Positions 29,372 through 35,193 of a stretch of DNA of 37,470 bases are shown here, piece after piece. Position 1 is the stretch's first letter; each line of letters begins with the position of its first letter. The stretch is from Nitrospirota bacterium. GTDB lineage: Bacteria; Nitrospirota; Thermodesulfovibrionia; Thermodesulfovibrionales; JdFR-85. The stretch is from positions 1 to 37,470 of the forward strand of contig WGEZ01000131.1 of NCBI GenBank assembly GCA_015492515.1, given 5' to 3'. Below the pieces are notes generated by a model. That model made no database searches and was not told the origin of the DNA. It saw nothing but the letters and a program-made list of their open reading frames with translations. Made by a program: the position numbers and the translations under genes.

Positions 29372-30427
29372 ATGCTCATATACCGGTATATAACGAGGGA
29401 ACTCGGCCTCACCTTCCTGGTCTGTATAGCAGGGCTCAACATGGTGCTGATGATGGAGAAGGTGCTGAGGCTGAGCTTGCTCATGTCAGGGATCGGGGCC
29501 TCCCTCGGAGAGGTTGCATGGATGATCTTACTGGTACAGCCGAAGTTGCTCGTTCTCACCGTGCCGATGGCCTTCCTCCTCTCCGTGCTCCTCACATACG
29601 GCAGGCTCGGCTTCGACAACGAGCTTACGGTGCTGAGGGCCTCCGGCATGAGGTTCGGGGAGATCTTCAGGCCCGTCTTTTTGATGGCCGGTGCTCTCTT
29701 CCTCCTCTCGGTCGCCGTCAGCTTCCATCTGTTGCCCCGGGCGGAGAGGGCGCTGAGGACCGAGATGAACCGCCTCTTCAGGGAAAAGGCCCCCATCTCG
29801 ATCGAACCGGGGATCTTCTTCACCTCCTTCAGGGATATCGTTCTCCTGGTCAACGAGAAGACGGACACCGGCGCCTTCAAGGGGATTTTCATATACGACA
29901 GCAGACGATCCGGATCGGAACGGGTCATCACGGCGAGGGAGGGAAGGCTCTCGGTGGGAGAAGAGATGCTCCCGGGGCTCAGCCTGAAGGACGGAACGGT
30001 CCATCTCGTCGACGGCGACGACAGCACGGTGATCAGGTTCTCCGAGTACAGGTTCAGCATGACCCTGGCAGGCAGACCTCCTCAGAGGAAGAAGGGCGAG
30101 ATGACGCCGATAGAACTCTACAGAAACTCCCTCTCCGACAGCAAAAGGAAGACGGAATTCCTCATCGAGTTCCACAGGAGGCTCACTTTCCCGGCCCTCC
30201 TCATATCCCTCGCCTTTCTGGCCCCCACCCTCTCGCTCAGGGCCGGAAGAACGGGCAGGATCGGCGGCTTCGTGATCGGCCTCCTCGTCTTCACACTCTA
30301 CTATGCAGCCCTGATCTCCATCGAGAACCTGGTCAGGACGGAGAGGCTCCACCACTCAGCCTGCTGGACACCCTTCATTGTCCTGACAGTCCTCGGGGTC
30401 TTCCTGTACAGGAGGGCCGACGGATGA
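29372..30427 (+). CDS. lptF: LPS export permease LptF
   Basis: Inner-membrane subunit of the LptB2FG ABC transporter, which extracts LPS from the inner membrane and feeds the LptC-LptA bridge. It has 351 residues, family range. Three N-terminal membrane helices (ending around residue 115) are followed by a periplasmic beta-jellyroll (about 120-255). Three more helices form the C-terminus (LTFPALLISLAFLAPTLSL onward). RYITRELGLTFLVCIAGLN is the typical first helix. lptG follows 19 nt downstream. lptA, lptB and lptC are not in the window. Confidence 0.9.
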   Translation: MLIYRYITRELGLTFLVCIAGLNMVLMMEKVLRLSLLMSGIGASLGEVAWMILLVQPKLLVLTVPMAFLLSVLLTYGRLGFDNELTVLRASGMRFGEIFRPVFLMAGALFLLSVAVSFHLLPRAERALRTEMNRLFREKAPISIEPGIFFTSFRDIVLLVNEKTDTGAFKGIFIYDSRRSGSERVITAREGRLSVGEEMLPGLSLKDGTVHLVDGDDSTVIRFSEYRFSMTLAGRPPQRKKGEMTPIELYRNSLSDSKRKTEFLIEFHRRLTFPALLISLAFLAPTLSLRAGRTGRIGGFVIGLLVFTLYYAALISIENLVRTERLHHSACWTPFIVLTVLGVFLYRRADG

Positions 30428-30446
30428 GGAGAGAACGGAGGGGAGG

Positions 30447-31508
30447 GTGAACAGGCTTCAGAGGCTCTACGTCAGGGAGTTCGCCCTGCTGCTTATCGTT
30501 GTATCCGTGATGCTGTCAGGTCTGTTCGCGGTGCTCTCCATCGCTGAACAGTTCGACGAGCTCCTCCCAGGCATCCGGAGTCCCGGGACGATCACGCTCC
30601 TCCTCATCCTGAGGATCCCCGAGTATCTGAGATACCTCCTTCCCGTAGCCGCCCTGATGAGCAGCATCTTCGTGGTAAGCCTCGCATCGAGAAGGAACGA
30701 GATCGTGGCGGTGAAGGCCTCGGGAGTGAACCTCCGGACCTTCTTCCTCCCCTTCCTGGTGGTGGGAGGCCTCCTGGTCTGTGGAGACTTCGTGGTCGCA
30801 GAGCTTCTCAACCCGGCCTCGATGAAGAAGACGCACGAGATGATCTACTCCTCGGAGGAAGGTAAGGGGCTCTCCCGTCAGGGGGACAACATCTGGTTCA
30901 GGGGGAGGAAGGGGGTGATCGTCAGGGCCGGGCTCTTCATCCCTCAGAAGACGGAGCTCCACGGCGTATCCATCTTCTACATCAGCGAGGGAAGGCTGAT
31001 CAGGAGGATCGAGGCCGAGAGGGGGGTGTGGTCAGGCCGGGACTGGAGGCTCCTTCAGGTGAGGGAGTTCGACCTGGAGAGGGAGAGGGTCCTCCGCTTT
31101 CCCGAGAAACGCGTCAAGGGGATCGGAGAGCCCGATGTCCTTGAAAGGGAGAGAAGGAGGCTGCTGCAGATGAGTGTATTCGAGCTGATGGACTACGCAG
31201 AGAGGTTGAAGGAGGCGGGATACGGCACCAGAAAGATCACCGTAGATATCCACTCCAGACTCTCCTATCCCCTCACCAACCTCTTCATGGTCGTAGCAGG
31301 GATATTCCTCTCGCTGAAAAGCAGGAGGGGCAGGGGCCTGGTGAGCGCCGGCGCCGGGATACTCATCAGCCTTGCTTACTGGTTCATCTACACCTTCTCC
31401 CTCTCTCTCGGATATGCTGGGGTGATACCCCCTGTCGCAGCCGCCTGGGGTGTGCCGCTGGTCTTCCTGGCAGCGGGTGGGTACCTTTATGCCAGGATGC
31501 CCTCTTAG
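30447..31508 (+). CDS. lptG: LPS export permease LptG
   Basis: Second permease of LptB2FG, 353 residues with the same topology as LptF: three helices, periplasmic jellyroll (about 125-260), three helices. LRIPEYLRYLLPVAALMSSIFVV and SRRNEIVAVKASGVN carry the coupling-helix region that contacts LptB; HSRLSYPLTNLFMVVAGIFLSL is the late conserved helix. It starts at GTG 30447 with GGAGGGGAGG directly upstream. The stop codon TAG overlaps the stop of the convergent deoC gene. Confidence 0.92.
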   Translation: MNRLQRLYVREFALLLIVVSVMLSGLFAVLSIAEQFDELLPGIRSPGTITLLLILRIPEYLRYLLPVAALMSSIFVVSLASRRNEIVAVKASGVNLRTFFLPFLVVGGLLVCGDFVVAELLNPASMKKTHEMIYSSEEGKGLSRQGDNIWFRGRKGVIVRAGLFIPQKTELHGVSIFYISEGRLIRRIEAERGVWSGRDWRLLQVREFDLERERVLRFPEKRVKGIGEPDVLERERRRLLQMSVFELMDYAERLKEAGYGTRKITVDIHSRLSYPLTNLFMVVAGIFLSLKSRRGRGLVSAGAGILISLAYWFIYTFSLSLGYAGVIPPVAAAWGVPLVFLAAGGYLYARMPS

Positions 31509-32176
31509 AGAACCGACAGCGCCTCCTCCATGATCCTCACGCCGGAGGTCGTACCGATCCTCTCCGCACCTGCCCGGAGAAAGGTGAGGAGCTCATCAAG
31601 GCTCCTTATCCCGCCTGCCGCCTTTACCGCCGCCCTGCCTGAGACGGCCTCCCTGATAAGCTCGACATCCCTGACGGTTGCACCCCTCGGGCCGAACCCC
31701 GTTGAGGTCTTTATGAACTCCGCTCCCGCCTCCGCCGCCGCCGCCGAGGCCCTCTTGATCTCTTCGTCAGTGAGGCACCCCGTCTCGAGGATGATCTTGT
31801 GCACCCTGTCAGGAGTAGCCATTACAACGGACCGGATCTCCCTCTCCAGCTCCTCCCATGAACCCCTCTTCGCCATCCCGATGTTCATCACGATATCGAG
31901 CTCGTCGGCTCCGAGCAACGCCGCCTCGATCGCCTCGTAGACCTTCACCTCCGGGAGGGTGGCACCGAGGGGGAAGCCGACCACCGTACACACCCTGACG
32001 GTGTTGCCCCTGAGGCACTCCTTCGCATCGGCTACGAAGGAGGGGTTGACGCAGACCGAGTGGAAGCCGTATCGCACGGCCTCCTCACAGAGCCTGTGTA
32101 CCTCCTGCAGCACCGCATCAGCTCTCAGGAGGGTGTGGTCTATGACCCGGGCGATCCTCTCCGGCTTATATCTCAT
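31505..32176 (-). CDS. deoC: Deoxyribose-phosphate aldolase DeoC
   Basis: Class I aldolase cleaving 2-deoxyribose-5-phosphate to glyceraldehyde-3-phosphate and acetaldehyde in deoxynucleoside salvage. It has 223 residues. The Schiff-base lysine is in EFIKTSTGFGPRGAT and the proton-relay lysine in AAVKAAGGIRSLDELL. IDHTLLRADA and VCTVVGFPLGA are further signatures. The ATG overlaps the stop of the upstream aminotransferase by 4 nt (ATGA). Its stop overlaps the lptG stop (TTAG), a tail-to-tail overlap of 4 nt with no terminator between. Confidence 0.95.
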   Translation of the reverse strand: MRYKPERIARVIDHTLLRADAVLQEVHRLCEEAVRYGFHSVCVNPSFVADAKECLRGNTVRVCTVVGFPLGATLPEVKVYEAIEAALLGADELDIVMNIGMAKRGSWEELEREIRSVVMATPDRVHKIILETGCLTDEEIKRASAAAAEAGAEFIKTSTGFGPRGATVRDVELIREAVSGRAAVKAAGGIRSLDELLTFLRAGAERIGTTSGVRIMEEALSVL

Positions 32177-33060
32177 TCATCCAGCACCTGACCGCCGGTC
32201 CGGCTCTTTCCGAGGATCTCCTCCTCGACCATCTCCCTGTAAGCGGTCCCCAGCCTCTTTGTGACAGCACCCACCTGATACCTCCTCCCGTCGATCTCTG
32301 CAACGGGCATTATCTCCATCACGGAGCTCGTCAGGAAGACCTCCTCTGCCCTGTAGAGGTCTTCCCTCCCGAAGAGACCCTCCTCCACAGGGATCCCCTC
32401 ACGCTTCGCAGCCTCAAGAACCACCTCCCTCGTCACCCCTCTCAGTATCCCCGCCTCGACGGAAGGGGTGCGGAGCACCCCTCCGGTGACGAAGAAGAGG
32501 TTGCTCACCGTCCCCTCCGAGAGGTGGCCGTCGTGGTTGAGCATGAGGGCCTCGAAGGCGCCCTGTCCGGAGGCCTCGGCCCTGGCGAGGATGTTGCCGA
32601 GGAAACTGAGGGGCTTGATGTAGGAGTCCCCGGGTGCCCTGCAGCTCCTCCTCTCCTCACAGATGCGGAGCCTCACGCCTTTGCTGTACAGCTCCGGGGG
32701 GTGAGGGCTGAGCTCCCTTGCGAAGGCCGCCACGGTGGGGCTGCCGCAGCCCTTGATCTCTATCCCCCTGCCTCCGGTGCCCCTGCTGACGGTCAGTCTC
32801 AGATAGGCGTCATCGAGTCCGTTCACCTCCAGCAGCCTGTAGAGCACGTCATGGAGGTACTCAGGGGTCCAGGCCATCCTGATCATGAGGGCATCGAGCC
32901 CCCTGAAGAGCCTCTGAAGGTGGGCACCGAGCCTGAAGATATGCCCCCTGTAGGCCCTCATGGTCTCAAATACCCCGTCTCCGTAGAGGAACCCCCTGTC
33001 CATGACGGAGACCCTCGCCTCCGTCTCGGGCAGGAACTCACCGTTAAGAAAGAGATACAT
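32173..33060 (-). CDS. Class IV (fold-type IV) PLP aminotransferase, branched-chain or D-amino-acid type
   Basis: A 295-residue enzyme. VSVMDRGFLYGDGVFETMRAY is the family N-terminal block. The PLP lysine fits Lys in SYIKPLSFLGNILARAEA. LSEGTVSNLFFV and GVTREVVLEAAKREGIPVEE bind the cofactor phosphate region. IlvE (branched-chain), D-alanine aminotransferase and aminodeoxychorismate lyase (PabC) share this fold, and residues visible here do not decide; PabC would fit the folate theme. The ATG 33060 has no Shine-Dalgarno. An extended -10 TGGTATTAT (33078-33070) lies 9 nt upstream. A TTG at 33066 is an alternative start. Confidence 0.88.
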   Translation of the reverse strand: MYLFLNGEFLPETEARVSVMDRGFLYGDGVFETMRAYRGHIFRLGAHLQRLFRGLDALMIRMAWTPEYLHDVLYRLLEVNGLDDAYLRLTVSRGTGGRGIEIKGCGSPTVAAFARELSPHPPELYSKGVRLRICEERRSCRAPGDSYIKPLSFLGNILARAEASGQGAFEALMLNHDGHLSEGTVSNLFFVTGGVLRTPSVEAGILRGVTREVVLEAAKREGIPVEEGLFGREDLYRAEEVFLTSSVMEIMPVAEIDGRRYQVGAVTKRLGTAYREMVEEEILGKSRTGGQVLDE

Positions 33061-33069
33061 GTTCAACGT

Positions 33070-33078
33070 ATAATACCA
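33070..33078 (-). promoter_or_regulatory. Extended -10 promoter of the aminotransferase-deoC pair
   Basis: TGG-TATTAT (33078-33070) is an extended -10. The -35 is poor. The predicted start point is within a few nt of the ATG, suggesting a near-leaderless mRNA. Confidence 0.45.
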
Positions 33079-33135
33079 GAATCGGGATCATGCGGGAAAT
33101 CAGCCCACTCTTTGTATCTTCAGTGTCGATTCTTC

Positions 33136-33141
33136 TATAAT
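33136..33141 (+). promoter_or_regulatory. -10 element of selD
   Basis: A perfect TATAAT lies 34 nt before the selD ATG, with a weak TTGTAT 18 nt upstream. It would give a leader of about 28 nt. It is divergent to the aminotransferase promoter. Confidence 0.45.
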
Positions 33142-33175
33142 TACAGGAGACGAACCCCGTGGAGCCGACGCGCAG

Positions 33176-34189
33176 ATGGACTGGAGACTGACAGAGAGGG
33201 TGAGGGCCGCCGGCTGAGCCGGAAAGCTGGGTCCGGGAGACCTGGAGGAGATACTATCCGCCCTCACACCGCCTGAGGACAGGAGGGTCATCGTGCCGCC
33301 CGGTGACGACGCGGGTGTGTTCCTCCTCCGTGAAGGCCTCGCCCTGGTCGAGACGGTGGATGTGATCACCCCCCTTGTCAACGATCCCGTCACCTTCGGA
33401 GCGATAAGCTCCGCGAACTCACTGAGCGACGTCTACGCCATGGGAGGCGAGCCCTGTACCGCATTGGCCATCGTGGGCTACCCCTCCTGTGACTACGGAC
33501 CAGAGGTCGTGAGGCTCATACTGAGCGGGGCGACGGCCGTCCTGGAGGAGGCAGGGGTGAGGCTCATCGGCGGACACTGCTCTGAAGACCCTGAGCTCAA
33601 GTTCGGCCTCTCCGTGACGGGTACGGTGGATGAGACGAAGATACTGAGGAAGGAGGGCGCAAGGCCCGGCGACGTGCTGATCCTCACCAAGCCCATCGGC
33701 ACCGGCATCCTCACGACGTCGCTGAAGGGGGGCAAGCTGACGGAGGAGGACCTCCGGGAGGCCGTCAGGTGGATGACCACGCTCAACGCAGAGGCGGCAG
33801 GGCTCGCCGTCGAGGCCGGCGCCCATGCATGCACCGATATCACAGGGTTCGGGCTGCTGGGTCACGCGTTCAACATGGTGAGGGGATCGGAGCTGGATTT
33901 CGTCATCACCCTCGGGGACGTCCCTGTCATGGAGAGGGTGAGGGAGATGGCGACGGCGGGCATGGTCCCCGAAGGCGCCTACAACAACATGAAACACTCG
34001 GGCGGAAGGGTGGAGTTCAAGGACGGTGTTCCCGAGGAGGAGAGGCTGATACTCTTCGATCCCCAGACCTCCGGCGGTCTGCTGATATCAGCAGATGAGG
34101 GGATCTGCTCCCGGTTCGACAGGAGCGGCGTCTATGCAAAGGTGATAGGCCGGGTGGTGGAAGGCAGGGGCAGGATAGTCGTTGATTGA
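33176..34189 (+). CDS. selD: Selenide, water dikinase SelD, a selenoprotein (in-frame TGA = Sec14)
   Basis: Makes selenophosphate from selenide and ATP, the selenium donor for selenocysteyl-tRNA and selenouridine. From ATG 33176 the protein is 337 residues if TGA 33215-33217 is read as selenocysteine. The segment then reads MDWRLTERVRAAG-U-AGKLGPGDLEE, matching the SelD active site where Sec or Cys precedes the essential Lys17. PPGDDAG, ANSLSDVYAMGG, IGGHCSEDPELKFGLSVTG, DITGFGLLGH and DPQTSGGLL confirm the family. Ordinary gene callers would start at GTG 33293 and lose 39 residues including the active site. A hairpin right after the TGA fits a bacterial SECIS. Confidence 0.93.
33215..33245 (+). 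promoter_or_regulatory. Sec codon and SECIS-like hairpin in selD
   Basis: TGA 33215-33217 is followed 9 nt later by CTGGGTC (33227-33233) pairing with GACCTGG (33239-33245), 7 bp including two G-U pairs, around loop CGGGA. The loop lies about 16-20 nt from the TGA and contains consecutive Gs, as in bacterial SECIS elements bound by SelB. Confidence 0.75.
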
Positions 34190-34196
34190 ACAAGGT

Positions 34197-35120
34197 TCAC
34201 TCACTCTCGGGCAGGAGTTTCTCGTAGGGGTAGTTCTTGAGGTAGCCGAGGAACTCCTCCACGGCATGGGAGGAGACGGAGTGCTTCTGGGAGACGAGTG
34301 AGAAGTCCCTCATCATCTTCTCCTCCCTGAAGCTCAGCAGCTTCAGCGTACCGAACTTCACCTCCTTCAGTGCAGCCCATCTGGAGAGGATCGAGACACC
34401 CATGCCGCTCTCCACGGCGTGCTTGATCGCCTCCGTACTGCCCAGGACCATCGATATCTTCATGTTCTGGGTGGTGATGCCGTGTTTGGCGAAGTACTTC
34501 TCGATCACCTGCCTGGTGCCGGACCCCTCCTCCCTGAAGATGAAGGGCTCCTTGGTCAGCTCGAAGATGGAGACGTCACGCCTCTTGGCCCATGTATGCT
34601 GGGTGGGCACGATCAGACAGAGCTCGTCGTCTATGAGCTTCTCCACCTCTATCCTCTGCTTTGAGACGTCCCCCTCGACGAGCCCGAGATCTATATTCCC
34701 CGCCTTCAGCAGATCGACGATCCTCTTCGTGTTGCCCACCTGGAGGTGGATCTTTATCCTGGGACGGGTCTTTCTGAAGTCGGCTATCACCTTGGGCAGG
34801 AAGTAGTTCGCTATCGTGGTGCTCGCTCCGAGGGCGATGCTCCCCTTCACCAGGCCCGTCAGATCACCTATCTCCTTCTCCGCCTCGGCGTAGAGGCCGA
34901 GTATCTGCTTCGCGTACTTGTAGAGGAGCTCTCCGGCGGGCGTGAGGGTGACGTTGCTGCTCGAGCGGTCGAAGAGCTTGGTCTCGTAGAGTTCCTCGAG
35001 GGCCTGTATCTGCAGGCTCACCGCCGGCTGGGTGAGATGGATTATCGACGAGGCCTTCGAGAAACTCTTGGTCTCCGCTACGGTGCAGAAGACCCTCAGT
35101 TTGTGATCATCCATGGCCAT
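34197..35120 (-). CDS. LysR-family regulator, selenium-metabolism-associated type
   Basis: A 307-residue LysR-type transcriptional regulator. The N-terminal winged helix-turn-helix (KLRVFCTVAETKSFSKASSI, LTQPAVSLQIQALEE) is followed by the linker helix and a periplasmic-binding-protein-like effector domain (IALGASTTIANYFLPKVI; FREEGSGTRQVIEKYF). It resembles CysB/CbbR-like members often encoded beside sel genes. It lies tail-to-tail with selD (7 nt), which supports that role. An extended -10 TGCTATAAT (35135-35127) ends 6 nt before ATG 35120 and there is no Shine-Dalgarno. The open frame to 35138 runs through the promoter. An ATG at 35114 is also possible. Confidence 0.88.
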   Translation of the reverse strand: MAMDDHKLRVFCTVAETKSFSKASSIIHLTQPAVSLQIQALEELYETKLFDRSSSNVTLTPAGELLYKYAKQILGLYAEAEKEIGDLTGLVKGSIALGASTTIANYFLPKVIADFRKTRPRIKIHLQVGNTKRIVDLLKAGNIDLGLVEGDVSKQRIEVEKLIDDELCLIVPTQHTWAKRRDVSIFELTKEPFIFREEGSGTRQVIEKYFAKHGITTQNMKISMVLGSTEAIKHAVESGMGVSILSRWAALKEVKFGTLKLLSFREEKMMRDFSLVSQKHSVSSHAVEEFLGYLKNYPYEKLLPESE

Positions 35121-35126
35121 TAAACT

Positions 35127-35135
35127 ATTATAGCA
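35127..35135 (-). promoter_or_regulatory. Extended -10 promoter of the LysR gene
   Basis: TGC-TATAAT (35135-35127) is a perfect extended -10 in an AT-rich stretch; the -35 is poor. Initiation 7 nt downstream would coincide with the A of ATG 35120. Confidence 0.6.
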
Positions 35136-35193
35136 CAATGATAATAAATTAATAAGGAATGGTAATAGCCTGAAGGGGGTCCCGTCACGGCGG

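Noticed and set aside
33215-33217. TGA in selD as a nonsense mutation or pseudogene
   Set aside because: It falls exactly at the Sec/Cys active-site position, the frame is otherwise intact and a SECIS-like hairpin follows.
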